Shown here piece after piece: positions 1 to 10,225 of a stretch of DNA of 64,000 nucleotides. The DNA comes from JALYUA01 sp039933215. GTDB taxonomy: Bacteria > Acidobacteriota > Thermoanaerobaculia > UBA5066 > Gp7-AA6. Below the pieces are notes generated by a model, which was given only the letters and a program-made list of their open reading frames with translations, was not told the origin of the DNA and ran no database searches. Positions within the stretch are counted from its first letter, which is position 1; each line of letters starts with the position of its first letter. Location of the stretch: the NCBI GenBank assembly GCA_039933215.1, contig JBDTOO010000004.1, positions 41,658 to 105,657 of the forward strand, written 5' to 3'. The position numbers and the translations under genes are program-made.

Positions 1-1
1 T

Positions 2-88
2 CTGCTCCTCGACCTGCGATCGATCGCGCCGGAGGAAGACGGCCTCGTGGTCTCCGCGCTCGCGAGCCTCGGCGCGGCGTCCGCATGA
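2..88 (+). CDS. C-terminal fragment, possible selenocysteine synthase SelA
   Basis: The window opens inside a reading frame of 28 codons that ends with TGA at 86-88. The visible tail contains LLLDLRSIAPEEDG followed by an Ala/Leu-rich helix. This resembles the last strand and helix of L-seryl-tRNA(Sec) selenium transferase, whose family typically ends in a LDLRTV-PEE-like stretch. Too little is present to prove it, and any protein with such a C-terminus would fit. The stop overlaps the next start by four bases (ATGA), so the two are probably co-translated. Confidence 0.4.
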   Translation: MLLDLRSIAPEEDGLVVSALASLGAASA

Positions 89-318
89 GACAATGGCGCA
101 TGTCCCGACGACGGCGCGGCGCGCTTCTCTGTGCCGGCATTCTGGCGTTCGCCCTGCCGGTCCTGCCCGGCTGCCGGAGGAAATCGACGCCCCCCTCCGC
201 GGCCGAGCCGGCGAAGGCGACGCCCGTGCCGATGGTCCGCTTCACGCCGATGCCGCCGCCGCCGACTCCCACGCTGCGCCCCGGAGTTCCGACGCGGCTT
301 CCCTCCCTGCCCGACTGA
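85..318 (+). CDS. Small proline-rich putative lipoprotein
   Basis: The gene encodes 77 residues with no family I recognise. The N-terminus has the form of a lipoprotein signal: basic residues (MSRRRRG), a hydrophobic core (residues about 13-27) and a cysteine at about residue 30 in the context VLPGC. The proline at -2 is a poor match to the lipobox. The rest is Pro/Thr/Ala-rich and probably disordered, as in periplasmic linker lipoproteins. The start at 85 overlaps the preceding stop by ATGA; an internal ATG at residue 6 is an alternative. It converges with the response regulator, leaving about 50 bp. Confidence 0.5.
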   Translation: MRQWRMSRRRRGALLCAGILAFALPVLPGCRRKSTPPSAAEPAKATPVPMVRFTPMPPPPTPTLRPGVPTRLPSLPD

Positions 319-368
319 CGAGCCGGGCGCCCGGCGTCCGGCATCCTTCCAGGCCCCGCGGACGCCGC

Positions 369-1736
<1,368 letters not shown>

Positions 1737-1777
1737 GGGAGGGTTCCCTACAGGGTACGGCGTCGGCGGGAGAACGC

Positions 1778-1803
1778 AAGGGCCGCCCTTTCGGACGGCC
1801 CTT
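1778..1803 (-). terminator. GAAA-tetraloop hairpin at end of the pilus operon
   Basis: Read on the minus strand, the segment forms an 11-bp stem (AAGGGCCGTCC pairing with GGGCGGCCCTT, one T-G pair) closed by a GAAA tetraloop. It lies between the stop of the FxLYD-like gene and the start of the response-regulator gene. There is no clear U-tract after it, so it may be an attenuator, an mRNA 3' stabiliser or a weak terminator. It would separate the response regulator from the pilus operon upstream. Confidence 0.5.
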
Positions 1804-1826
1804 CGGAACTCGAGCGGCGACGCGGC

Positions 1827-2750
1827 TTACTGGGGAGGCTTCGGCTGCAGGTCCGGGTTCGCCGCTCCCGGAATGTACCCGGACTTGCCGTCCGCGGGAG
1901 CGGTGGACGGGGCGGACCCGGCGGGCGCCGCGTAGAGGCTCCCCTGGCCGTACGGAGTCGGCCGAGGGGCCGGAGGGGAGCTCGCGGGCGCCGGAGCCGT
2001 GGCGGGAGCACCGGAGGCTCCGGCCGAAGCGGCGGCCGAGGCGGCGGCCGCCGCGGCGACGGCCGCGGGCGGAGCGGCTGCCGGCGGTGCGCTCCAGGTG
2101 GGCGTGAATCGGAAGTGGTTGATCGTCTTGTCGCCGACCGGGAGGGTGACGGTGAAATTGGCGGACTGGCCGCCTTCGATCGTGCCGCCGGCCATGATCG
2201 CGTTCGCGCTCGTGACGGCGTTTCCGGCTTCGTCGATCCCGCTCACCGTCATGCGGGTGCCGGTCACGGTCTCCGTGCCGGTATTCACGACATTGCCCGT
2301 GAGAAGAAGGTTCGTCCCCGCTTTCTGCTGCTTGTAGTCCCCGACCTCGACGCGCGCGGGACCCGCCTTCGCTCCGTTGGTCTTGTCGACCTCGTCGACC
2401 GGGATCATCGAGGAATGTCCGACGTCCGCGTCGGTCACGCGGACCCTGGCCCTGGGCTCCCGGCCGGAGCGCACGGCGTCGGCGGGCGTCGAAGGCGGAG
2501 CGACGACGGCCGGGCGGGCCGCCACCGGCCCGCTCGACCGCGCGGCCGCGGTCGCCCGGGTGTCGATCTCGGTCACCGGCACCGAGAGGAGCGTCCCGTC
2601 GGCCCGGGTCAGGATGGCGTTGCTCCCCTGCTGGACCCACGGCTGCTTCAAGTCGATGCGCGAGCCTCCCCGCAGGACGACGACGTCCGAAGCGAGCGCG
2701 AGGCCGGCGGCCAGGAAGAGACCGGTTCCGACGGATCGAATGTGGCTCAT
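1827..2750 (-). CDS. Secreted protein with FxLYD-like domain, pilus operon
   Basis: A protein of 307 residues with an N-terminal signal peptide (hydrophobic core about residues 8-20, ending LALAS). A short strand-rich region resembling the start of secreted SH3-like modules follows (VVVLRGGSRIDL, then VPVTEID). A beta-sandwich at about 135-220 has the look of an FxLYD/DUF3426 domain (LLLTGNVVNTGTETV, later ANFTVTLPV). The C-terminal third is an Ala/Pro-rich low-complexity tail. Its ATG overlaps the pilY1 stop (ATGA), so it is the last gene of the minor-pilin/pilY1 operon. Such proteins are usually envelope or pilus accessory factors. The specific role is not known from sequence. Confidence 0.75.
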   Translation of the reverse strand: MSHIRSVGTGLFLAAGLALASDVVVLRGGSRIDLKQPWVQQGSNAILTRADGTLLSVPVTEIDTRATAAARSSGPVAARPAVVAPPSTPADAVRSGREPRARVRVTDADVGHSSMIPVDEVDKTNGAKAGPARVEVGDYKQQKAGTNLLLTGNVVNTGTETVTGTRMTVSGIDEAGNAVTSANAIMAGGTIEGGQSANFTVTLPVGDKTINHFRFTPTWSAPPAAAPPAAVAAAAAASAAASAGASGAPATAPAPASSPPAPRPTPYGQGSLYAAPAGSAPSTAPADGKSGYIPGAANPDLQPKPPQ

Positions 2751-5700
2751 TGCTGCTGCTCTTTCCAGTTCTGACGGTTCTGCTTGCCGTCGAGATTATC
2801 CGTATTCTCGTCCAGCTTGCCGGTGGTGTGCGAGTACGTCGTGTGACTCTTCTGATCCGAACCGATCGTGTTCGCGGCGCTGACGACGCCCGTCCCCATG
2901 TCCGACCGGTAGTCGGCGTACGTCAGGGTCGGGGAGGTCGTCGGATCGTAGAGCGGCGCTCCGTTCCGGTAGAAGAACCGGTACTGGAAGGAGTTGCCGT
3001 CGGTCGCGCACGGATTGGACACCGGCGAGAACGTGAGGACGGAGAGGTATCCATTCACCGCGATGACCGAGGACGTGGCCTTCTCGTCCTGCGTCTCGAA
3101 GTCGAGGTAACCCCCGAGCGAGAAGTCCGGCGGATTGGCGACCGTCGGGTTGATCGAGGTCAGGTCGGTGTCGTGAAGGGTCGTGACCGCGCCGTCGTCG
3201 ATCATGAAGAACAGCCGGTTGACCGAGGGATTCGGCGTCTTCAGGAGGTCGGAGCGGTCCCCCGTGCCCCAGGCGACGCCGAGAGTCGGCCGCGCGCCGC
3301 CGTTCAAGTAGATGAGCGTCGGCTCGAGGAAGATCGGCTGGTTCGGCTGCGTCGTTGACGTCGAGGCGTCGAACCGGAGGATCGGCTGCCAGTTGGTGAT
3401 CATGTTCGAGACGATGAGCCCCTTCTTCGGCGTCGACGCGGCGTCGGCGGTCAGGTCGAGGCGCCACATGCGGCCGTTCACGTCGCCCATGTAGACCACA
3501 TCGAGATACCCGTCGTCGTCGTAGTCGGCGACGGCCGGCGGCGCCGGCATCGGAGCGAAGTCCGACGCGCCCGTCCCGCTGTCGTCACCCGACGTCGCCT
3601 TGTAGATGATCTTGCCGGTCTCGATGTCGAGGACGTAGATCGCCCGGCCCTTGGTCGCGTTGACGCCGGACGTCACGATCGGGTCTCCCGGCTTGAACGA
3701 GGGATCGTTGCCGCCGCCGAAGATCGCGACGTAGCGGTCTTCGTAGGCCGCTCCGACGACCACCTTGATCCGGCCGATGACCGGAGTGGACCACGTCTCG
3801 CCCATCGCCGGCAGGCCCAGGCAGGTGCCGGGGCTGACCGCGCAGTCGTCCATGACCTCCCAGAGAACGTTGGGGTAGATGCTGGGGCAGGAACCGCCGC
3901 CGTTCAGGCAGTCGGGTACGGTGTGCTTGCCGGCCGTCTTCACGCCGTAGGTCGACGAAGCGACGACGGTGTCGACCCGGTCCGGCTGGGTCACGTCGAG
4001 CCCGAAGACGGCGTTGCCGCCCTGGCGCAGCGTACCGACCAGGACCGTCCGCCAGGCCCGGTTCCCGTTCACCGGGGCCCCCGAGTGGTTCGTGTCGATG
4101 AACACGTCGCCGAGCGAGACCGAGCCGTCCACGAGGTAGCGGGGCTGCGGCGGGAAATTCAGGAGCTTCGTCTCGGACTTCATGACCGCGCGGGGCTGGT
4201 ACGCGAAGATCTCGCGCCCCGTGCCGAGGTCGAACGTGCCGGAGAAGACTCCGGGGTCGCGGCCCCACACGCCCGCGTCGAAGGCGTGGAGGAATCCGTC
4301 GTTCGAGCCCACGAAGACCACCTTGCGGCGCTTCTCGTGGAAGGTCGCGAACGTCGGGTAGGCGTTCAGGCTGCCCGAAAGATACGGGTATTTATGCGGA
4401 GGCTCGAGCACGAGCGGCTCGGAGTGGAAGATGTCGCCGAGCTTGTGCCCGTAGCCAGGGATCCCCGCGCCCGCCGAGGGAGGAGCCGGATCGGTCGGAA
4501 TCTGCGGCGCGACGCCGGGGGCCGGAATGTTGTCGCGGTAGTAGTACGAGTAGAAGTTCTGCTGTCCGGCGGCCGGTCCGATGGCGGCGCCGATCGGCTT
4601 GACGCCCGGCAGATTCAGGATCTCGTCCCGGTTTCCGTTCGTCGACATGCCGCCCCGGAGGAACGCCACGAGGCGCTGCGCCTTGACGTCGTCCGTCCCC
4701 GGAGTCAGGCCCATGTTCGTCATGAGGGTGGTGAAGCAGCCGCCGGTGCAGGAGCCGGTGTTCGGCAGGAACTCCCTGCGCACGAGAGGCACCGTCGGCG
4801 CTGCGCCGTCGGACCAGATCATCTTCCGGCCCGGCCACACCTTCAGGGGGCCCGCGTTAGCGGCTGTGTACGGAGCGCTCGGAGCCGCTTCGTTCTCGGA
4901 GCCGTTGCCCGTCAGGGTCGCCACGGGGTCCGTGTAGCCGAGGACGCGAGCCGCGTTCCAGGCGGGGAACCTGAGATCCGGATTCGCGTTGTCCGGGTCG
5001 GTCTCGTCCGGGAACCCGCCGCGCACGGGGCCGGCCGGGGTGGGCGTCGGCGTGGGACCGCCCGCGGTCGGCACCGGCGCGATGCCGGCCACGAGCGGGA
5101 TGAAGCCGATGGAGTCGAGCTTGTAAGCCTTGAGCGAGCCGCTCCAGATGGACCACTGCGACGCGACGTCGTTGCCGCTGGAGTCCTTGCTGTCGTGGCT
5201 GGGGATGACGGCTCCGAGGATGCCCGTTTCTCCGAAGCCCGTCGACACCGCGGGAACCGAAGGAGCCGCGATGACGTTCGAGGTGCGTCTGAAGTCGATG
5301 ATCGTCTGAAGGGCCGCCAGGATGGCGGCGCGGTTGTCCGCCGGATAAACCAGGCCTCCGCTGTTGTCCGCGATGCACTTCAGGCGGGGATCCGCCGGGT
5401 TCGTGTTCATCGCGATGACGTTGACCGGCACGCCCTTGACCTTGATCGAGAGGTCCGCGGCGGCCGCGAGGGCGCGGGCTCCGGACGGGGATTCCGGAAG
5501 CAGAAGCTCCCCGAGGTCGCCGGCCGGGCCCTTGCCGGTCGGTCCGCCGACGCACGGGTTGGAGAAGCACTCGTCGAGGCCGTCCGTCAGGAAGACGACG
5601 ATGTACTTGCGGCAGTTGATGCTCGGATCGTCCGTCTGCGGGAAGACGCTGTTGACGAGGTAGTTGTAGACGTCGTGCAGTGATCCCGCGAGGGGCGTGC

Positions 5701-8257
5701 CGGGAGCGGTCACGACGACGTTCCGGGCGTCCTCGGCGAGGGAGTACTCGTCCATGTGGGGCTTCGTCGAGTCGTAGTTCACGATCGACGTCGAGAAGCG
5801 CAGCAGGCGCTTGATCGCCTGGACGCTGTCGCCGTCGGTCGTCTTGAAGGCGCCCCAGTCGCGGGAGAACGGAACGACCGGCCAGTCCGCGGGACTGGGC
5901 GCCTCAGTGCCGGGCTGGTAGGGCAGGTAGGCCGGGTTGCCCGGCGCGGAGTCCGAGAAGTGCGCAATGCCGCCGCAGTCCCCCCCGTACGGGTCGCACG
6001 GGTTCGCGAGCGGCGGGAACGGACACGAGACGCCTCCGGACGCGTCGTTCGGGAACTGCTGGTCGCGCTGCGGCCGGTCCTTGTTGTAGATCGCCGAGTA
6101 GGCGCCCTGGTTGTGGCGGTTCGCGATCGCATCGGGCAGCGTGTCGGCGTCGCCGTCGGCCGCGACCGAACCCCACGGCGGGTTGCCGTTCGTCACGTCC
6201 TGCGCCGTCGCCTGGTAGACCGGGGGCAGGTCGTACAGGTCGGCGCGCCGGTAGCTGACGCGGACGACCCGCACGGGGGGACCGGTCAACGCCGCCGGAT
6301 CGGCCTGGGGGTCGTCGAATCCGCGGTACGCGCGGGGAAGCGGATCGCCGTCGGGCTCGCCGTCGCCGTCGAAGTCCACGAACGAGCAGGACTTCAGCGG
6401 ATCGTACTGGCACGGCCCGCACAGAAGCGGCGGGTTCGGGGGGCTGTTGAAGAGCGACTGCGGCACGCCCGGGCACGGAACGCCGGGGGAGCTCGAGGAC
6501 GGGGGGGGCGGAGGCGGAGCCATCGCCAGGAGGCCGCGCATCGCGGCGGACACCCAGCGTCCCGCCGCCGGGATCAGGCTCGCCGCGGGCATCTGTCCGC
6601 TGGGGAGCGTGATGACGGGCGTCGGAGTCCGCGTGCTCGAGGGCGTCCGCGTCGGCGTGAACGTCGGCGGCAGCGGCGTCAGCGTGAACGTCGCCGTCCG
6701 CGTCGGCGTCGCCGTCAGCGTGTTCGTCTGCGTCGGCGTGTTGCTCGGCGTGAAGGTTTTTGTGATGGTCGGCGTGTTGCTCGGCGTGAACGTCTGCGTG
6801 AACGTCCGCGTGACGGTCGGGGTGCTCGTCGACGTGAAGGTCGGCGTGATCGTGCGCGTGTTGCTCGGCGTGAACGTCGGCGTGATCGTGGGCGTCAGCG
6901 TGATCGTCGGCGAGAGCGTGGGCGTCAGCGTCTGAGTCGCCGTCCGGGTCTGCGTCAGGGTGACGGACGGAGTCACCGTGGGACTCTGCGTTCCCGTGGC
7001 CGTCGCCGTGAACGTCGGCGTGATCGTCGGCGTGCTCGTCTTCGTGAACGTCGGCGTGATCGTCGGCGTGTTGGTCCTCGTCGACGTGCTGGTGAACGTC
7101 GGCGTGATCGTCGGCGTGCTCGTCGTCGTGAAGGTCGGCGTGATCGTCGGCGTCAGCGTGATCGTCGGCGTCTTCGTCGGCGTGCGCGTCTTCGTCGGCG
7201 TGCGCGTGTTCGTCCGTGTGCGTGTGTTCGTCGGGGTATTGGTCTCCGTTGCGGTGTTCGTGACGGTCGGCGTCGCCGTCGGCGAGGCCGTGGAGGTGTT
7301 GGTCGGAGTCGGGGTTATCGTGGGCGTGTTCGTGGAAGTCGGCGTCGGCGTGTTCGTGGCGGTGGCCGTCGGCGTCGGCGGAGGCGCCCACTCCTCGATC
7401 TCGACCACGAGGTTGGGATCCGAGTAGTTGCCCGAGACGACCTTCATCCGCAGCTCGTATCCGCGCCGCGTGGCGGACTGCGTGCGGTAGATCACCTCTC
7501 CCTGGTTCAGACCCTTGGGGCCGAACGCTCCGCGCCAGGTGCCCGGAGCGGGAGCGGGCGGGACGGGGACGCCGACGCCCGGCCCGTACGGCGGCCGGGT
7601 GTCCGCGACCTCGCCCGTGTCCTCGCGGTTGTAGCTGTGCATGACCTTGTGGCCGAACTGCAGGTACCGGCCCTGGGAGATGTCGGGGTAGTCCCAGACC
7701 CCCACGCCGCTGTTGGGGTTGAACACGGCGTCGACCGACCCGCCGGGGGAGACAGCCGACGTGACGTCGATCTTGTCTGCGAAGTAGAGGAACTCGACGC
7801 CGCCGTTGTTCAGCAGGTCGCCCTTGACCCTGGCGCCGTTGATCGGATCTCCGAACGCCGCCGTGTCCTCGGCGCCGAACGACTGGTTCGGGTTGCGGTA
7901 GTACGCGAAGGCCCAGTTGACGTTCTGGCTCGTCGAGAGCACCTCGCGGAGCACGCTCTTGGCGACACCGAGCTTCGACCCTTCCGTGGGCACACCCGTC
8001 GTGCCCTCCGGGTAGATGAAGTCGTCCATGTAAGCCGGCAGCTCGAAGGAGTCCGTGAACTCGCGGTTCATCGAGTGCGAAGAGTCCAGGATCACGATCA
8101 CGTCCGCGTTGGCGCCGGGGTTCGTCTGAAGGAGCTGTCGATCCTCCGGGCGGGCCGGAGAGGCCATGACGAAGAGGAGGAGCATCGTCACGGCGGCGCG
8201 ATGCCGCTGTGCGAAGGCTCTCAGACCGCTGCGATGCGATGACGGGTTGTTTTTCAT
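2747..8257 (-). CDS. pilY1: PilY1-like pilus tip adhesin with vWA and Thr/Pro tract
   Basis: The 1836-residue protein has a signal peptide (core about 21-33). A von Willebrand A MIDAS motif D58-S-S-H-S opens the mature part. The rest of the vWA fold (FLTDGLDECF, with a metal-binding Asp) comes roughly 800 residues later. Between them lie a jelly-roll-like segment, about 260 residues of mucin-like Thr/Pro repeats and a calcium-loop-like DFDGDGEPDGD. The C-terminal half is the PilC/PilY1 beta-propeller (VVFVGSNDGFLHAFDA), with the calcium loop DYDDDGYLD near residue 1580 followed by VYMGDVNGRMW. It is expected at the pilus tip, controlling retraction and adhesion. The ATG at 8257 follows a GAGG Shine-Dalgarno. 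A TTG at 8272 overlapping the pilX stop is an alternative start. The length exceeds that of P. aeruginosa PilY1 (about 1160) mainly through the insert. Confidence 0.92.
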   Translation of the reverse strand: MKNNPSSHRSGLRAFAQRHRAAVTMLLLFVMASPARPEDRQLLQTNPGANADVIVILDSSHSMNREFTDSFELPAYMDDFIYPEGTTGVPTEGSKLGVAKSVLREVLSTSQNVNWAFAYYRNPNQSFGAEDTAAFGDPINGARVKGDLLNNGGVEFLYFADKIDVTSAVSPGGSVDAVFNPNSGVGVWDYPDISQGRYLQFGHKVMHSYNREDTGEVADTRPPYGPGVGVPVPPAPAPGTWRGAFGPKGLNQGEVIYRTQSATRRGYELRMKVVSGNYSDPNLVVEIEEWAPPPTPTATATNTPTPTSTNTPTITPTPTNTSTASPTATPTVTNTATETNTPTNTRTRTNTRTPTKTRTPTKTPTITLTPTITPTFTTTSTPTITPTFTSTSTRTNTPTITPTFTKTSTPTITPTFTATATGTQSPTVTPSVTLTQTRTATQTLTPTLSPTITLTPTITPTFTPSNTRTITPTFTSTSTPTVTRTFTQTFTPSNTPTITKTFTPSNTPTQTNTLTATPTRTATFTLTPLPPTFTPTRTPSSTRTPTPVITLPSGQMPAASLIPAAGRWVSAAMRGLLAMAPPPPPPSSSSPGVPCPGVPQSLFNSPPNPPLLCGPCQYDPLKSCSFVDFDGDGEPDGDPLPRAYRGFDDPQADPAALTGPPVRVVRVSYRRADLYDLPPVYQATAQDVTNGNPPWGSVAADGDADTLPDAIANRHNQGAYSAIYNKDRPQRDQQFPNDASGGVSCPFPPLANPCDPYGGDCGGIAHFSDSAPGNPAYLPYQPGTEAPSPADWPVVPFSRDWGAFKTTDGDSVQAIKRLLRFSTSIVNYDSTKPHMDEYSLAEDARNVVVTAPGTPLAGSLHDVYNYLVNSVFPQTDDPSINCRKYIVVFLTDGLDECFSNPCVGGPTGKGPAGDLGELLLPESPSGARALAAAADLSIKVKGVPVNVIAMNTNPADPRLKCIADNSGGLVYPADNRAAILAALQTIIDFRRTSNVIAAPSVPAVSTGFGETGILGAVIPSHDSKDSSGNDVASQWSIWSGSLKAYKLDSIGFIPLVAGIAPVPTAGGPTPTPTPAGPVRGGFPDETDPDNANPDLRFPAWNAARVLGYTDPVATLTGNGSENEAAPSAPYTAANAGPLKVWPGRKMIWSDGAAPTVPLVRREFLPNTGSCTGGCFTTLMTNMGLTPGTDDVKAQRLVAFLRGGMSTNGNRDEILNLPGVKPIGAAIGPAAGQQNFYSYYYRDNIPAPGVAPQIPTDPAPPSAGAGIPGYGHKLGDIFHSEPLVLEPPHKYPYLSGSLNAYPTFATFHEKRRKVVFVGSNDGFLHAFDAGVWGRDPGVFSGTFDLGTGREIFAYQPRAVMKSETKLLNFPPQPRYLVDGSVSLGDVFIDTNHSGAPVNGNRAWRTVLVGTLRQGGNAVFGLDVTQPDRVDTVVASSTYGVKTAGKHTVPDCLNGGGSCPSIYPNVLWEVMDDCAVSPGTCLGLPAMGETWSTPVIGRIKVVVGAAYEDRYVAIFGGGNDPSFKPGDPIVTSGVNATKGRAIYVLDIETGKIIYKATSGDDSGTGASDFAPMPAPPAVADYDDDGYLDVVYMGDVNGRMWRLDLTADAASTPKKGLIVSNMITNWQPILRFDASTSTTQPNQPIFLEPTLIYLNGGARPTLGVAWGTGDRSDLLKTPNPSVNRLFFMIDDGAVTTLHDTDLTSINPTVANPPDFSLGGYLDFETQDEKATSSVIAVNGYLSVLTFSPVSNPCATDGNSFQYRFFYRNGAPLYDPTTSPTLTYADYRSDMGTGVVSAANTIGSDQKSHTTYSHTTGKLDENTDNLDGKQNRQNWKEQQQ
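6611..7386 (-). repeat. Degenerate Thr/Pro-coding tandem repeat inside pilY1
   Basis: About 775 bp of short imperfect repeats, visible on the plus strand as alternating gtcggcgtg/atcgtcggcgtg units. On the coding strand they translate to TPT, TPTITPTFT and TNTPT units. The tract encodes a mucin-like, probably extended and O-glycosylatable linker that interrupts the vWA domain of PilY1. On the opposite strand the same bases make long hydrophobic VGVIVGV frames that are not genes. Confidence 0.85.
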
Positions 8258-8268
8258 GGCCTCAGCTC

Positions 8269-8856
8269 TCAAAAGGGCAGTTTCTCGGGATACGGACCGA
8301 CCTCGATGTCGGCGACGAGCGCTTTGGAAGACTCCGGCACGAGGGGATTACCGGGCGTGTTGCCCCCCTCGGTCCGCACCTCGAAGCTCCACAGATACAG
8401 GGCGGTTTCCTTGTTGTTCTGGTTCATCGGACCGAGGGGCATGTACCGCCGCCCGACGAGGCTCGGCGTCTGCACGTGCACCTGCAGGCCCGTTTCGGAC
8501 GCGTCACCCGTGAAAAACGAACCGGCCGCATGGACGTGGCTCGGCATCTGGAAGGTGAGGCGGCCGAAGGGCGTCGTGAACTCCGGGCGCTTCATCAACG
8601 GAATGGTCGGCGCGCGCATCTCCGCCGACGCCCAGCGGATGCCCGAGTCCGCGGCGTAGAAGGCGCGGTTCACGGACCACTCGTTGGCGGCGATGCGGGA
8701 CTCCGTGCTCGTGACGAGCATCAGGGCGATGCCGATCACGGTCAGGATGGCGAGCACCAGGATCGCGATCACGAGCGCCGCGCCGCGCTCGCCGCGGCGG
8801 GCGCGGTACGCGGGTGACACTCTTCGGGGACGCGGCGATGTGGCGAAGGTCTTCAT
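8269..8856 (-). CDS. pilX: PilX-like minor pilin assembly protein
   Basis: A 195-residue protein. A basic leader is followed by RGAALVIAILVLAILTVIG, the hydrophobic N-terminal helix of the PilX_N family. Then come the conserved ESRIAANEW and RAFYAADSGI motifs typical of PilX. Minor pilins of this type prime pilus assembly and hold PilY1 at the tip, which fits the next gene being pilY1. It starts at ATG 8856, 13 bp after the pilW stop. The class III leader lacks the FTLIE motif, as is usual for PilX. Confidence 0.85.
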   Translation of the reverse strand: MKTFATSPRPRRVSPAYRARRGERGAALVIAILVLAILTVIGIALMLVTSTESRIAANEWSVNRAFYAADSGIRWASAEMRAPTIPLMKRPEFTTPFGRLTFQMPSHVHAAGSFFTGDASETGLQVHVQTPSLVGRRYMPLGPMNQNNKETALYLWSFEVRTEGGNTPGNPLVPESSKALVADIEVGPYPEKLPF

Positions 8857-8869
8857 GGGTTTCCCGAGG

Positions 8870-10225
8870 TCAGTAGTTCCGGAGATTGATCTTGATCGTC
8901 TGGATCCGGCGGCGGAAGTGCGGTTCCGTCGACAGGGTCGGGTACTGCGCGACGTCCGGGATCCCCGCCGTCACGGGCGTGTTCATCACGACCATGCCGA
9001 GCGAGCCCTCCGCGCGATAGGTCGGGTCGGGGTCCTTCGACTTCGCGACGAGCGAGACCATGACGCCCTGGAGGCGCGGGCAGTGCGCGTTCGGGGTTCC
9101 GGGCACGAAGAAATCCGTCGCCACGTTCACGGTCTCCGTCGGCACGTTCGGGCGCCACTCGTCCTTGTTCGCCGCGGTCGAGAAGTTCTCGTCCGTATCC
9201 GTCGTGGCGTTGATCGACGCGGTGTCCCGGTCGATGCTGCCGTTGTCGTCGGCGTCCACGCCGTAGGCGATCTGCATGTCCTCGACGTCGTCGGCGAGGC
9301 GCACGACGTCGAAATGGTCCCCGCGCCGCGTGGCCTGGGCGAGCGCCGGATGGAGGTGGTCCGTGTCGTCGATGAAATAGATGATGTCGTCCAGGATACC
9401 GGCGCGCCGGACGTTCTTGAGGCCTGCGGCGACCACCCCGGCGGCTCCGGGATCCTCGCCGTTGAAGCTCTGGGCGAGCGCGGTGCCGTACTTGACCGCG
9501 GCACCGAAGGTCCCCGTGCCGACGAGCGTCGTGGGATTGTCGAGCTGACCGACGCTGTACGAGTTCTGCATGATCCCGCAGGCCGGGTGGAGGTCGTCGT
9601 TGAAGGAAACCACGACGAGAAACGGGTTCACGCCCGTCGCCGACTGCGTGTAGAGATCGATGGCCGAGAACTGGGCACGGCCGTTGGCGGGATCGTCGTT
9701 GACGTGCTGCTTCGTGAGCACTCCCGTGATCGGCGCCGTCCAGAGGAGCATCGCGCTTCCGACGCACGCGGCCGGAGACGCTCCGATCGCGCCCACACAG
9801 CCGTGCCCTTCGTCGAAGCCGACCAGGGGCGAATTGATCACCCCGCGGATCTCGATGATGTCGGTCCCGTCACGAACGGGAACGTCGACATCGGAAAGGT
9901 TCTTGATCTTGGTCGAGGAGACGTTGTCGTAGCTCGCCGAGCCCGAGTAGCCCGGCAGCCCGTTCGGCTGATGGTTCAGGACCGCCTGGGTGACGTAGAC
10001 CCCGCCGGCGCCCGCGGCGCGGATCGTCCGGGTCATCTGGTAGATGCCGAAGCGCACGGAGCCCTGGGCGTCCGCGACGTCCTGCTCGCTCTTGTTGATG
10101 CGGGCGCTGGCGTCGAAGACCGCCAGGAGACCGAGCATCGCGATCGCGAGCAAGAACACGACGACCAGCATCTCGATCAGCGTGAAGCCGTGCTCCCGGG
10201 GGGAGAGGGTACGAACGGTCGTCAT
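8870..10225 (-). CDS. pilW: PilW-like minor pilin
   Basis: The gene encodes 451 residues. The prepilin leader ends SPREHG and is followed by the processed helix FTLIEMLVVVFLLAIAML, including the conserved Glu5. PilW-like features follow (NKSEQDVADAQGSVRFGIYQMTRTIR). The long C-terminal domain carries DADDNGSIDRD, which looks like a calcium-binding loop. At 451 residues it is longer than typical PilW (about 270-350). The chosen ATG at 10225 overlaps the pilV stop (ATGA); an upstream extension of 14 codons is open but unneeded. Confidence 0.85.
   Translation of the reverse strand: MTTVRTLSPREHGFTLIEMLVVVFLLAIAMLGLLAVFDASARINKSEQDVADAQGSVRFGIYQMTRTIRAAGAGGVYVTQAVLNHQPNGLPGYSGSASYDNVSSTKIKNLSDVDVPVRDGTDIIEIRGVINSPLVGFDEGHGCVGAIGASPAACVGSAMLLWTAPITGVLTKQHVNDDPANGRAQFSAIDLYTQSATGVNPFLVVVSFNDDLHPACGIMQNSYSVGQLDNPTTLVGTGTFGAAVKYGTALAQSFNGEDPGAAGVVAAGLKNVRRAGILDDIIYFIDDTDHLHPALAQATRRGDHFDVVRLADDVEDMQIAYGVDADDNGSIDRDTASINATTDTDENFSTAANKDEWRPNVPTETVNVATDFFVPGTPNAHCPRLQGVMVSLVAKSKDPDPTYRAEGSLGMVVMNTPVTAGIPDVAQYPTLSTEPHFRRRIQTIKINLRNY

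Noticed and set aside
6447..7427. Two plus-strand frames with VGVIVGV-like hydrophobic repeats
   Set aside because: They are the complement of the Thr/Pro repeat codons of pilY1, not membrane proteins.
5756..8242. Long plus-strand frame of 828 codons
   Set aside because: It is antisense to pilY1, extremely Arg/Gly-rich and has no domain; such frames are expected opposite high-GC genes.
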